Shown here: positions 1 through 9,859 of the stretch, in pieces
Position numbering within the stretch: position 1 is the stretch's first letter
Layout of the letters: each line of letters opens with the position of its first letter
DNA from: Phenylobacterium deserti
Lineage (GTDB): Bacteria > Pseudomonadota > Alphaproteobacteria > Caulobacterales > Caulobacteraceae
Reading direction: 5' to 3'
Assembly (NCBI GenBank): GCA_943332615.1
Contig: CALQQB010000044.1
Coordinates: 1-37,935 of the forward strand
Length of the DNA stretch: 37,935 bases
Notes under the pieces: generated by a model
The model's input: only the letters and a program-made list of their open reading frames with translations
Database searches by the model: none
Told to the model about the DNA's origin: nothing
Translations under genes and position numbers: made by a program

Positions 1-152
1 CGGACCTCGCGATCGCGGGCGAGGGCGAGGCCGGCGGCCTCTTCCAGCCGGGCCGCGGGCTGGCGCGCGGAACCGCGGCCCTCCCGGTCCGGATGGATCA
101 CCAGGGCGCCCTGAACGGGCGCCACACGGTCTACGGATTTTGAAGTGGTCAA
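1..152 (-). CDS. hflX: GTPase HflX, N-terminal fragment (runs off the left edge)
   Basis: Only about the first 50 codons are in the window. Reading from a TTG at 152-150, the frame stays open to the edge and gives an N-terminus containing GALVIHPDR and then [13 protein letters not shown], which resembles the start of HflX proteins before their glycine-rich and G domains. The TTG overlaps the hfq stop codon (ATTGA), so the genes are translationally close. hfq-hflX is a well-known gene pair in proteobacteria, and this position is the main support. HflX is a ribosome-binding GTPase that splits stalled 70S ribosomes. No GTPase motif is visible here because the gene is cut. A GTG nine codons further in is an alternative start. 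Confidence 0.7.
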   Translation of the reverse strand, partial: MTTSKSVDRVAPVQGALVIHPDREGRGSARQPAARLEEAAGLALARDREV

Positions 153-394
153 TCGGCCTCGTCGTCGGACGGCTCGTACAGCTGCACGGGCTGAGCCGGC
201 ATGATGGTGGAGATCGCGTGCTTGTAGACGAGCTGCGATTGCCCGTCCCTGCGAAGCAGAACGCAAAAGTTATCGAACCAGCTCACCACGCCCTGCAATT
301 TAACCCCGTTCACCAGGAAAATCGTTAGCGGCGTCTTGGACTTCCGCACGCTGTTGAGAAAGGTGTCCTGCAGGTTCTGTTTCTTTTCACTCAT
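149..394 (-). CDS. hfq: RNA chaperone Hfq
   Basis: This 81-residue protein is a standard Hfq, the hexameric Sm-like chaperone that pairs small RNAs with mRNAs. The Sm1 region includes [18 protein letters not shown], and the Sm2 motif reads YKHAIS with the YKH residues of the proximal RNA-binding face. The C-terminal tail is very short and acidic (SDDEAD), as is usual in alphaproteobacteria and unlike the long E. coli tail. The ATG at 394 is preceded by a purine-rich AAAGGCGGAAA stretch. The gene lies downstream of dat with a 100-nt gap and overlaps hflX. An in-frame upstream extension exists but has no Hfq similarity and was excluded. Confidence 0.97.
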   Translation of the reverse strand: MSEKKQNLQDTFLNSVRKSKTPLTIFLVNGVKLQGVVSWFDNFCVLLRRDGQSQLVYKHAISTIMPAQPVQLYEPSDDEAD

Positions 395-421
395 TGGCTT
401 TCCGCCTTTTGGTTTTGGATC

Positions 422-474
422 GGGCGGCCGTCCGCCCACACACACAGCCACGCTATGCCGCAAACTGCGGCAGT
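422..474 (-). promoter_or_regulatory. Two small hairpins in the hfq upstream region
   Basis: The 100-nt gap between dat and hfq holds two short perfect inverted repeats: GGGCGG/CCGCCC at 422-437 with a 4-nt loop, and TGCCGC/GCGGCA around 457-474 with a 5-nt loop. Neither is followed by a T-run on the minus strand, so they are not classic intrinsic terminators. They may form part of the hfq 5' leader or slow read-through from dat. Promoter elements were not recognised with confidence. Confidence 0.35.
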
Positions 475-494
475 TGCAATCGCGGCATCGCAAC

Positions 495-1358
495 TCAGAC
501 CGCGGTCGCCTTGGCGCGTTCGATATAGAGGCGGCGGAGCCTCGCCGCCACCGGACCGGGCGCTCCGTTGCCCACGGGCTTGCCGTCCACCTTGACGACA
601 GGAAGCACCAGCGTGCCCGCGCCGGTGATGAAGGCCTCGCGCGCCTCAAGGGCTTCCTGCGGCGTGAACGGCCGTTCCTCGACCGTCAGCCCCGCCTCTC
701 GGGCCAGGTCCAACAGCGAAAGCCGGGTGACGCCGCGCAGGATATTGGCGTTGGTGTCGCGGGTCCGCAGGATGCCGTCGCAGTCCACGATCCAGGCGTT
801 GGAGGACGCGCCTTCGGTAACCAGCCCCAGTTCATCCACGAACCAGGCCTCGACCGCGCCGACCTCGCGGGCCTTCTGCTTGGCGAGTGCGTTAGGCAGC
901 AGGCCGACCGTCTTGATGTCGCAGCGGCCCCAGCGGTTTTCCGGCGTCGTCACCACGGCCACGCCCTTGGCGGCGCGGGCCTCGCTGGCGGCGCGATCGA
1001 CGCGGCTGACGGTGATGACGACCGACGGTGGGACCGGCTGGCTGGGGAAGGCGTGGTCTCGCGTGGCGACGCCGCGGCTGACCTGCAAATAGACCAGCCC
1101 CTCGCGGACCCGGTTGCGGCGCACCGTTTCCTTCAGCACCGTGGTCAGCGCCCGCTCGCTCATCGGCATGTCGATGCGGAGTTCAGAGAGGCTGCGCTCC
1201 AGGCGTGCGAAGTGACCCTTGGGATCGGCCAGCTTGCCGTCGAACAGGGCCCAGACCTCATAGACCGCGTCGGCGAACTGGTAGCCCCGGTCCTCGATAT
1301 GCACCACCGCGTCGCCCTTGGGCACGAAGCGGCCGTTGACGTAGGCAATGCGGCTCAA
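495..1358 (-). CDS. dat: D-amino-acid transaminase (PLP fold-type IV)
   Basis: The 287-residue protein belongs to the class IV aminotransferases and most resembles D-alanine aminotransferase, which interconverts D-alanine and D-glutamate with alpha-keto acids. The PLP lysine is K149 within [25 protein letters not shown] sequence, typical of this subgroup. The [11 protein letters not shown] stretch near residues 95-105 matches the Arg/His carboxylate trap of D-amino-acid transaminases. The start is a TTG at 1358, supported by a strong GAGGAGG ribosome site about 7 nt upstream inside the end of ntrX; only 2 nt separate the genes. It is probably co-transcribed with ntrYX and hfq. A branched-chain aminotransferase or aminodeoxychorismate lyase role is less likely given the motif. 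Confidence 0.88.
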   Translation of the reverse strand: MSRIAYVNGRFVPKGDAVVHIEDRGYQFADAVYEVWALFDGKLADPKGHFARLERSLSELRIDMPMSERALTTVLKETVRRNRVREGLVYLQVSRGVATRDHAFPSQPVPPSVVITVSRVDRAASEARAAKGVAVVTTPENRWGRCDIKTVGLLPNALAKQKAREVGAVEAWFVDELGLVTEGASSNAWIVDCDGILRTRDTNANILRGVTRLSLLDLAREAGLTVEERPFTPQEALEAREAFITGAGTLVLPVVKVDGKPVGNGAPGPVAARLRRLYIERAKATAV

Positions 1359-1360
1359 CC

Positions 1361-2752
1361 CTAGGCCTCCTCGGCTTCCAGCGCCCGGGCGCCCGACAGG
1401 CCCAGGGATTTCAGCTTACGGTGCAGCGCTGAGCGCTCCATGCCGATGAAGGCCGCGGTCCGTGAAATATTGCCGGAGAACCGGAGCATCTGGGCGCTCA
1501 GGTATTCCCGCTCGAAGACCTCGCGCGCCTCGCGCAGCGGCAGCGCGATGATCCGCTCGGCGCCCAGCGAGGTGGCGCTGTCGTTCACCGAGGCTTCCGG
1601 CGGCAGCATATCGGCCGTGATCGGGTCTGAGATCGCGCCAGAGGCCAGGATCAGCATGCGCTCCACGTTATTGCGCAGCTGCCGCAGGTTGCCCGGCCAG
1701 GCGCGGACCTGCAGCATGGCCAGCGCGTCATCCGACAGCCGGCGACGGGGCATGCCCGAGGCCTCGCAGATCTTGACGATGAAGTCGTCGATCAGCTCAG
1801 GGATGTCTTCCCGGCGTTCCGCCAGGCCCGGCACGTTCACCGGCACCACATTCAGGCGGTGGAACAGGTCCTCGCGGAAGCGGCCGGCCGAAATCTCCTC
1901 GCGAAGGTCGCGGGACGTGGACGAGATCACCCGCACATCCACCTGAACGTCCTGGTCGCCGCCGACCCGGCGGAACCTCTGCTCGACCAGCACCCGCAGG
2001 ATGCGTCCCTGAGTCTCGCGCGGCATGTCGGCCGCCTCGTCGAGATAGAGGGTGCCGCCGTGGGCGCGTTCGAAGACGCCGATCTTGGCCGGCCGGCCTC
2101 CGGCCCCCTCCTCGCCGAACAGCTCCACGTCCATCCGCTCCGGCGTCATCCCGGCTGCGCCGATTGGCACGAACTCGTTGCGCGACCGGTGGCTGGCGTC
2201 GTGGATCAGTCGCGCCACCGTCTCCTTGCCCGAACCGGCCGGTCCAGAAATCAACACCCGGCTATTGGCGCCAGCCAGCTTGGCGATCATCTGGCGCAGT
2301 TGCTGTGCGGCCATGGACCGGCCCAGAAGGCCCTCCGGTGTGATCGCCTGGGTCCGCAGCCGACGGTTTTCACGCCTCAGGCTCGCCGCCTCCAGCGCGC
2401 GTTCGACGCAAACGATCAGGCGATCCGACTTGAACGGTTTCTCCAGGAACTCGTAGGCGCCGCGCTTGATGGCGCTGACGGCGGTCTCGATGTTGCCGTG
2501 GCCACTGATCATGATCACCGGCAGGTCAGCATCCAAGGTCTTCACGAGGTCGAGCAGTTCCAGCCCGTCCATGCCGCCGCCCTGCATCCAGATGTCGAGG
2601 ATCAGCAGGGCGGGCTTGCGCGCCCGCACCGCGGCCAGCGCACTCTCGCTGTCGTTCGCGGTGCGAACGTCATAGCCCTCGTCGGAGAGGATGCCCGCGA
2701 CGAGCTCGCGGATATCCGCCTCGTCATCGACCACCAGAACGTCAGACGCCAT
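1361..2752 (-). CDS. ntrX: Nitrogen-responsive response regulator NtrX
   Basis: This is the partner regulator of NtrY, about 463 residues. The receiver domain occupies roughly 1-120, with acidic pair D9/D10, phospho-acceptor D53 and conserved K105. An AAA+ central domain follows, with Walker A GPAGSGKE and Walker B GGTLYLDE, then a Fis-type helix-turn-helix at the C-terminus (ISRTAAFIGMERSALHRKL). The segment after VELFG is short and has no GAFTGA loop, so contact with sigma-54 as in classical enhancer-binding proteins is not expected. I chose the ATG at 2752 because AAGGA lies 8 nt upstream and MASDVLVVDD is the usual N-terminus. A TTG at 2773 overlapping the ntrY stop would add seven residues. 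Confidence 0.94.
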   Translation of the reverse strand: MASDVLVVDDEADIRELVAGILSDEGYDVRTANDSESALAAVRARKPALLILDIWMQGGGMDGLELLDLVKTLDADLPVIMISGHGNIETAVSAIKRGAYEFLEKPFKSDRLIVCVERALEAASLRRENRRLRTQAITPEGLLGRSMAAQQLRQMIAKLAGANSRVLISGPAGSGKETVARLIHDASHRSRNEFVPIGAAGMTPERMDVELFGEEGAGGRPAKIGVFERAHGGTLYLDEAADMPRETQGRILRVLVEQRFRRVGGDQDVQVDVRVISSTSRDLREEISAGRFREDLFHRLNVVPVNVPGLAERREDIPELIDDFIVKICEASGMPRRRLSDDALAMLQVRAWPGNLRQLRNNVERMLILASGAISDPITADMLPPEASVNDSATSLGAERIIALPLREAREVFEREYLSAQMLRFSGNISRTAAFIGMERSALHRKLKSLGLSGARALEAEEA

Positions 2753-2769
2753 TACCCAGGTCCTTTGAT

Positions 2770-4992
2770 TCAAGTCGATACGGCCACGGCCGGGGCCGGG
2801 GCTTCGACGCTCGGAGCCGGGACGGCGGGTAGACGCAGGATCGCCAACGCCCCCTGCCCGCTCCGCGCGTCGGTCAGCTCAAGTTCTCCGCCGTGATCTT
2901 CCATGATGCGTTTTACGATTGCGAGACCCAGGCCGGTGCCCTTCTCCCGCGTCGTCACATAGGGTTCGGTCAGCCGGTCGCGATCCTTCGCGGGGAGGCC
3001 CACGCCATTGTCCTCGACCTCGATGGTGACGCTCGAGGCCTCACGCAGCAGCCGCGCCTGAATCCGGCCCCTGACCTTGGGCGCCGAGGCACGGCGGGCC
3101 TCAATGGCCTCCGACGCATTCTTGAGGACATTCGTCAGGGCCTGGCCGATCATCCTGCTGTCGGCGAACAGGGTCGTGGGCGGGGGCTCGGCGAGTTCAA
3201 TTTCGATGTCCGGACTGGCCACACGCTGGGCGAAGACCGCCGCGCGTAACAGCTCATCGGCCGACAGCTGCGAGAACTTAGGCGCAGGCATTCGGGCGAA
3301 GGACGAGAACTCATCCACCATCCGGCCGATGTCGCCGACCTGACGCACGATGGTGTCGGTGCAGCGGTCGAAGGTCTCCAACTCGCCAGGCGGGATGTCC
3401 TTGCGGTACTTGCGCCGCAAGCGCTCGGCCGACAATTGGATGGGGGTCAGTGGGTTCTTGATTTCATGGGCGATGCGGCGGGCCACGTCGCGCCAGGCGG
3501 CATTGCGCTGGGCGGCGACCAGGCGGGTCACGTCGTCAAAAGTCAGCACCAGCCCCCCCTCGCTCTGACTGGCCCGGACGCGTAGCCGGCGCTGGTCGCG
3601 GCCCCGCGACACATCGAGCTCCTCCTCGGCCTCGCCCGAGCGGCCAGCGGCAGCCAGTTCGGCGAACTCCGGCGCCACCTCGGCCAGTTTGCGGCCGCGG
3701 CCGTGGTCGCCCGGCAGGTCCAACAGGATCGCAGCCTGGCGGTTGGCCACCTCGATGCGGCCCTCGGGATCAAGGCCGATGACGCCGGCGGACACCTCCG
3801 CCAGCACGGTCTCGATGAACTGGCGCCGCTCCTCGGCCTCCTCGCCGGCGCGGCGCAGGGCCTCCTGCTGGGCCTGCAGGTCGTGGGTCATGCTATTGAA
3901 AGCCCGCGAGAGAACCGCGATCTCGTCAGGGTCGGCGTCGGCATCGACTCGGGCGCTCAGGTCCCCGCTTGCGACCCGGCCCGCCGCCTGCACCAGGCGC
4001 GCGATCGGCGCCGAGATGGTGTTGGCCGCGCCCATACCCACCCAGACCGCGCCGACCAGAACGAGCAGCGCTGTCTCGATGTAGCTGAGAGCGAAAATCG
4101 TCTGCACCCGCGCCCGGTTGTCGGACACATCGTTGAACGAGGTCAGCGCCCCCTCGGCCTCACGCAGCCGGGCCACGATTCCCAGCTGCAGGGGATGGGA
4201 CACGTAGAGATATCTGTCCGGGAACGCGCGCAGCCGGTAGAGGCCGCGCCACACGTCGGCGTTGGGCGGGTTGATGATGTAGACCTCGCCGCTGTCGGCG
4301 GCCGCGAACGCAGTCTTGGTTGGCGGCAGGTAGGGCGGCGCGCCCTGGGCCTGGGCCTTGGCCAGCACCACGCCCTTCGAATTGACCAGATAGGCCGCTG
4401 GGAACGCGTGATAGGAGGCCAGGGCGGCGAGATAGTTGTTGGCCCCTTGCGGTCGGGCCAGCAGGCCGCCAGCCTCACGATTGAGGTCGGAACCCATGCT
4501 GGTCACGTGGTCGCCGATGTAGCTGGTCTGTTCCTCGACATAGGACCGGAACACCGTTGCTGAGTTCTCCACGACGGTCTGGACCCGATCGCTGAACCAT
4601 TTCTCCATGCCCTGGGTGACCAGCAGGCCATAGAAGCTGAACACGACCAGGGCCGGGATCATGGCCGCGCCGGCGAAAAGCAGCACGAATCGCATGTGCA
4701 GACGCGCGCCGGCGTCGCGGCGACGGGCATCGAGCAATTCGGCGATTCGCAGCCCGACGGAGGCAATCAAGCCAAAGACCAGGATCAAGTTCAGGCCCAG
4801 CAGAGTCAGGATCGTCCGGCCGGGCGGTCCCAGCGGGCCCTCGGCCGGCGGAAACGCCGCCAGGGCGATCGACACCACCGTCAGCGTCGCCGCGATCCCG
4901 AATCCGACGCCGAGCACCAGACGCGATTGAAGCGTCCGCGCTATTCGGCCCAGAACCGGATGATGGAACGCCGAATTGGCAAGCCACGACAT
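2770..4992 (-). CDS. ntrY: Nitrogen-regulation sensor histidine kinase NtrY
   Basis: A 740-residue membrane kinase. Membrane segments lie near 28-48, 60-82 and 102-125, with a long extracytoplasmic sensor region up to a fourth segment near 298-320. A HAMP domain (about 322-376), a PAS domain (about 390-490), the HisKA dimerisation helix with H509 in [13 protein letters not shown], and a HATPase domain with NVLKNASEA and GTGLGLAIVKRI follow. It phosphorylates NtrX in nitrogen and redox signalling. It is usually directly downstream of ntrC; here a dehydrogenase gene intervenes, and 66 nt separate its start from that gene's stop. The Ala/Pro-rich C-terminal tail lacks obvious function. Confidence 0.95.
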   Translation of the reverse strand: MSWLANSAFHHPVLGRIARTLQSRLVLGVGFGIAATLTVVSIALAAFPPAEGPLGPPGRTILTLLGLNLILVFGLIASVGLRIAELLDARRRDAGARLHMRFVLLFAGAAMIPALVVFSFYGLLVTQGMEKWFSDRVQTVVENSATVFRSYVEEQTSYIGDHVTSMGSDLNREAGGLLARPQGANNYLAALASYHAFPAAYLVNSKGVVLAKAQAQGAPPYLPPTKTAFAAADSGEVYIINPPNADVWRGLYRLRAFPDRYLYVSHPLQLGIVARLREAEGALTSFNDVSDNRARVQTIFALSYIETALLVLVGAVWVGMGAANTISAPIARLVQAAGRVASGDLSARVDADADPDEIAVLSRAFNSMTHDLQAQQEALRRAGEEAEERRQFIETVLAEVSAGVIGLDPEGRIEVANRQAAILLDLPGDHGRGRKLAEVAPEFAELAAAGRSGEAEEELDVSRGRDQRRLRVRASQSEGGLVLTFDDVTRLVAAQRNAAWRDVARRIAHEIKNPLTPIQLSAERLRRKYRKDIPPGELETFDRCTDTIVRQVGDIGRMVDEFSSFARMPAPKFSQLSADELLRAAVFAQRVASPDIEIELAEPPPTTLFADSRMIGQALTNVLKNASEAIEARRASAPKVRGRIQARLLREASSVTIEVEDNGVGLPAKDRDRLTEPYVTTREKGTGLGLAIVKRIMEDHGGELELTDARSGQGALAILRLPAVPAPSVEAPAPAVAVST

Positions 4993-5058
4993 TGCGACCG
5001 GAACCTAGGGACCTGTGCTCTAAAATCAACAGCTATGTTGCAGCCAAGCTTCAGCAGG

Positions 5059-7221
5059 CTAACGGCTGCGCTTGGCCTCTTCCGTCGCCTTGTCCTTGTT
5101 TGCCTGGCTGATCACGTAGTTGAAGATGTTCTCGGACTCTTCCCGCGACCCCATCAGAGACCGGAACGAGGCCATACCCTTGTTGGCGCGGGTTCCTTCC
5201 AGGACCACGTTGTTCCATTCGGGCAGGCTGCGCAGGAGGGTGGAATAGCGCAGGTCCGGGATGGACTTGTCGGCGATCGCGGCCGCGCCGTGGCAACCCG
5301 CGCAAAGCCGCGAATATGACCCCTGCCCGTCGATCACCTGCTCATTGGTGCCGGTGAACAGCGGCGGGTTGAGCGTGGCGCTGATCGTCGAGGCGCCGCT
5401 TGAAGGCGTCGTTGGCAACTTGGCCGTCCCGCCCAGCTTGAACACTAGCAGGCGCGAGTTGTTGGCGCTGAGCGCGTTGGTCCGCACCTGGCCCTTCGGC
5501 AAACCGCGGGCCCCGACCAGGATGGCCACATACTGCTCGCCGCCGATCACATAGGTGGACGGCGCGGCGACGACGTTGGCCTGGGTGGGCGCCGACCACA
5601 GCTTCGCTCCCGACTTCGCGTCAAAGGCCAGGAACTCGCCGCTCCAGTTACCCGAGAAGACAATGTCGCTGGCGGTCACCATGGTGCCTGAGGGCCCGAA
5701 CTCCGGGTTGGGCGCGCGCCAGACTTCCTTGCCGGCGACGGGATCCCAGGCCTGGAGATAGCTTTTCACATTGCCGCGCGGCGGGGCGCCGGGCTCGGCA
5801 TACAGCTTGGTGATCCCGGCCGAGGTCGAGATGGTGCCGGTGTTGTAGGTCCGGGCGTTGATCTTGAACTTGTCGGGTGGCGTCTGTTCGAAGCCGGTAT
5901 TGTTCTCCGTGACCGGGATGTACACGAGCCCGGTGCGGGGGCTGTAAGACATCGGGTGCCAGTTGTGGGCGCCCAGTGGAGCCGGGTAGACGATGGCGGC
6001 CTTGTTCACCCCGTAGCGGGCCGCGGGATTCTCAACCGGCCGTCCGGTCTTGAGATCGATCTTCGTCGCCCAATTGGCCGGCGCGAACTGTTCCGCCGAG
6101 ATCAACGCGCCGGTTTTCGCGTCCCACACGTAATAGAATCCGGTCTTCGGAGCCTGCATCAGCACGTGGCGCATGCGCCCGCCGATCTTCAGGTCGGCCG
6201 TCATCAGCGGGTTGGTGACGTCGTAGTCCCAGGCGTCTCTGGGCACGAGCTGGCGGTGCCAAACGTACTTGCCGGTGTCGACGTTGAGCGCGATCACCGA
6301 GGCGGTGAAGAGGTTGTCCCCGCCGCCCGGGCTGCGGATATCCGGCGCCCAGCTCAGACCGTTGCCCGTGCCGAAGTACACCAGGTTGGTCTTCGGGTCG
6401 TAGAGGATCGAGTCCCAGGCCGTGGCGCCGCCCCCGAACTTCCAGAACTCTCCATTCCAGGTCTTCCGGGCCTTCTCCAGCTCCGGGGTGGTCGGTTCGC
6501 CCGGGGCCGCGGGGACGGTATAGAACCGCCACTTCATCTTGCCACTTTCGGCGTCATAGGCCGAGACGTAGCCACGGCAGGTGTATTCGGCGCCGGCGTT
6601 GCCGATGATCACCATACCCTTCACCAGGCGCGGGACCTGGGTGATCGTGTAGGGCTGCTTTGGGTCCGTGGTCTGGATCGACCAGACGACCTTGCCGCTC
6701 TTGCCGTCGAGCGCGATCAGGCGGCCATCAAGCACGCCCAGATAGATTTTTCCCTTCCAGGCCGCGACGCCGCGGTTGACCACGTCGCAGCAAGCGACCT
6801 GGCCGACGGCGCGATCGACCTTGGGATCATATTCCCACAGCTTCTCGCCGGTCCGGGCGTCATAGGCCTTCACCATGCTCCACGCTGTGGTGATGTACAT
6901 GACACCGTCCACCACGACGGGCGTCGATTCCTGGCCGCGCTCGGTGTCGATGTCGCCGTACCAGGCTAGGCCCAGCTTGCTGACATTGCCCTTGTCGATC
7001 GCGGTGAGCGGGCTGTAGCGCTGCTCGTCGTAGGTCCGCCCGGCGGACATCCAGGTCCCCGGCTCCTTGTCAGCGGCGAGCTGGCGGGCCGCATCGACCG
7101 CCGCGGCGCCCTTGGCGTGCGGACCGTTCTGGGCGCTGGCGAAGAAGGCTCCGCCCAGCGCCAGCGGCACAGCGATCGCCAGGGCGATGATGCTGACGTT
7201 TCGACGATTCGGTTTGTTCAT
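5059..7221 (-). CDS. PQQ-dependent alcohol dehydrogenase with C-terminal cytochrome c domain
   Basis: About 720 residues with an N-terminal signal peptide (MNKPNRRNVS then a hydrophobic stretch to about residue 30), so periplasmic. An eight-bladed quinoprotein propeller follows: vicinal cysteines C144-C145 (VACCDVV) that cover PQQ, metal ligands E212 and N287, and catalytic D332 in WDYD. A haem c site CAGCH lies at 640-644, with a candidate Met ligand near 683. This is the quinohaemoprotein alcohol dehydrogenase architecture, passing electrons from an alcohol to haem c. D334, two residues after the catalytic Asp, matches the lanthanide-site signature of XoxF-type enzymes. The ATG at 7221 has GGAGG 7 nt upstream. 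The gene interrupts the usual ntrC-ntrY junction. The substrate is unknown, and no PQQ synthesis genes are in the window. Confidence 0.92.
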   Translation of the reverse strand: MNKPNRRNVSIIALAIAVPLALGGAFFASAQNGPHAKGAAAVDAARQLAADKEPGTWMSAGRTYDEQRYSPLTAIDKGNVSKLGLAWYGDIDTERGQESTPVVVDGVMYITTAWSMVKAYDARTGEKLWEYDPKVDRAVGQVACCDVVNRGVAAWKGKIYLGVLDGRLIALDGKSGKVVWSIQTTDPKQPYTITQVPRLVKGMVIIGNAGAEYTCRGYVSAYDAESGKMKWRFYTVPAAPGEPTTPELEKARKTWNGEFWKFGGGATAWDSILYDPKTNLVYFGTGNGLSWAPDIRSPGGGDNLFTASVIALNVDTGKYVWHRQLVPRDAWDYDVTNPLMTADLKIGGRMRHVLMQAPKTGFYYVWDAKTGALISAEQFAPANWATKIDLKTGRPVENPAARYGVNKAAIVYPAPLGAHNWHPMSYSPRTGLVYIPVTENNTGFEQTPPDKFKINARTYNTGTISTSAGITKLYAEPGAPPRGNVKSYLQAWDPVAGKEVWRAPNPEFGPSGTMVTASDIVFSGNWSGEFLAFDAKSGAKLWSAPTQANVVAAPSTYVIGGEQYVAILVGARGLPKGQVRTNALSANNSRLLVFKLGGTAKLPTTPSSGASTISATLNPPLFTGTNEQVIDGQGSYSRLCAGCHGAAAIADKSIPDLRYSTLLRSLPEWNNVVLEGTRANKGMASFRSLMGSREESENIFNYVISQANKDKATEEAKRSR

Positions 7222-7240
7222 TGGCTCGCCTCCCCGCGGC

Positions 7241-7268
7241 TGTTTCCCATCCAGCCGGATGGGAAACA
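7241..7268 (-). promoter_or_regulatory. Perfect 12-bp inverted repeat before the PQQ dehydrogenase
   Basis: TGTTTCCCATCC at 7241-7252 and its exact complement GGATGGGAAACA at 7257-7268 flank a 4-nt AGCC spacer. The repeat lies in the 83-nt gap between ntrC and the dehydrogenase, just upstream of its GGAGG ribosome site. It is not followed by a T-run, so it is not a standard terminator. It could be an operator for a dimeric regulator or an RNA hairpin that stabilises or attenuates the downstream message. The sequence shows only the symmetry. Confidence 0.6.
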
Positions 7269-7304
7269 AGGGCAGGCGTAGCAGCCGGAAACGGTTCCGT
7301 TAGG

Positions 7305-8722
<1,418 letters not shown>

Positions 8723-8726
<4 letters not shown>

Positions 8727-9859
8727 TCGGGCAGGTCCCCAGCCACTCGGGCGTCGTCGTGGGTCGCGATGGGAAGCAACACGCGGAATACCGTGCGGCC
8801 GGGTTCGGATTCGAAGTCGATCAGGCCCCCGTGCCCGGCGACCAGCTTGGCGACCAGGGCCAGACCCAGGCCGGCGCCGTTGGTCTTGGAGGTGACGAAG
8901 GGCTGGAACAGGCTCTCGCGAATGTGGTCGGGAACGCCCGGCCCGTTGTCGATGACGCGAATCTCGATCGGCGCGCCGCGCAGTGTCTGGCCCTTGGCCG
9001 AGCGGACGCGGACGCCGTGGCGGTACGCGGTGTGAATCGAGACCTCGCCGCGGCCATCGTTGCGTGAATGGGCGGCCTCGGAGGCGTTCTTCACCAGGTT
9101 CAGGAAAATCTGGATCAGTTGGTCCTCATCGCCGGACACAGATGGCAGCGATGGATCATAGCTCTCCTTCAGTCCCAGCCCGTCGGCGAAGCCATTGACG
9201 GCGAGCGCGCGAATCCGGTCCAGCACCTGATGGATGTTGATCGGCGCCAGGGAGGGGAGAGCGTCGTCGGAGAACGCCTCCATACGGTCCACCAGGCGGC
9301 GGACACGGTCAGTCTCGTCGACGATCAGCTGGGCCAGCGGCGCGTCCTCGGCCTTGGCGCCGGATTTCAGCAACTGGGCGGCGCCGCGGATGCCGGCCAG
9401 GGGGTTCTTGATCTCGTGCGCCAGCATCCGGCCCAGGCCCACCAGCGAGCGCAAGCCCGCCGCTTCATGGGCGCTGCGTTCATTGCCGAGGCCGTTCTTC
9501 ACGCTCAGGGTCAGCAGCACCGAGCCGTCGCCCAATGGCGCCGCGGCGCCGTCCGCCTCGAACGGCGGCAGGCCGAAGAGGCTGATCTGCACGCCGCGCT
9601 CACGGACCCGCGCCCCCTCCTGGAGCGCCCGGTCCAGCAGCGAGACCATCGCCGAGCCGTGCGGCAGGGCGGCGCGGAAACGGCCACGGGCCAGTAGGCC
9701 CAACCCCTGCCCGAACAGCGTCTCGGCCGCTTCGTTCACGGCCACCAGCGAGCCGCTCGCGTCCACCACAAGGGATGGATCTGGACTGAGCTCGAAGGCG
9801 GCCGCCTTCAGAGCGTCCAGAGCGACGCCTTGCACCTGTATCTTGGTTTGTCCGGTCAT
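8723..9859 (-). CDS. ntrB: Nitrogen sensor histidine kinase/phosphatase NtrB
   Basis: A soluble 378-residue kinase with no membrane segment. An N-terminal PAS domain (about 20-125, with [19 protein letters not shown]) precedes a HisKA helix with H148 in [19 protein letters not shown]. The HATPase domain has [16 protein letters not shown] and [12 protein letters not shown]. NtrB reads the PII protein state and sets NtrC phosphorylation. The ATG at 9859 overlaps the dusB stop by 4 nt; longer in-frame extensions lie inside dusB and are not typical of the family. dusB, ntrB and ntrC form a tightly coupled operon, as in many alphaproteobacteria. Confidence 0.95.

Noticed and set aside
2215..2260. 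NtrX Walker A ends in GKE rather than GKS/T, which looked like a defect.
   Set aside because: GKE is normal in the NtrC class (NtrC here has GESGTGKE), so it is not evidence of inactivity.
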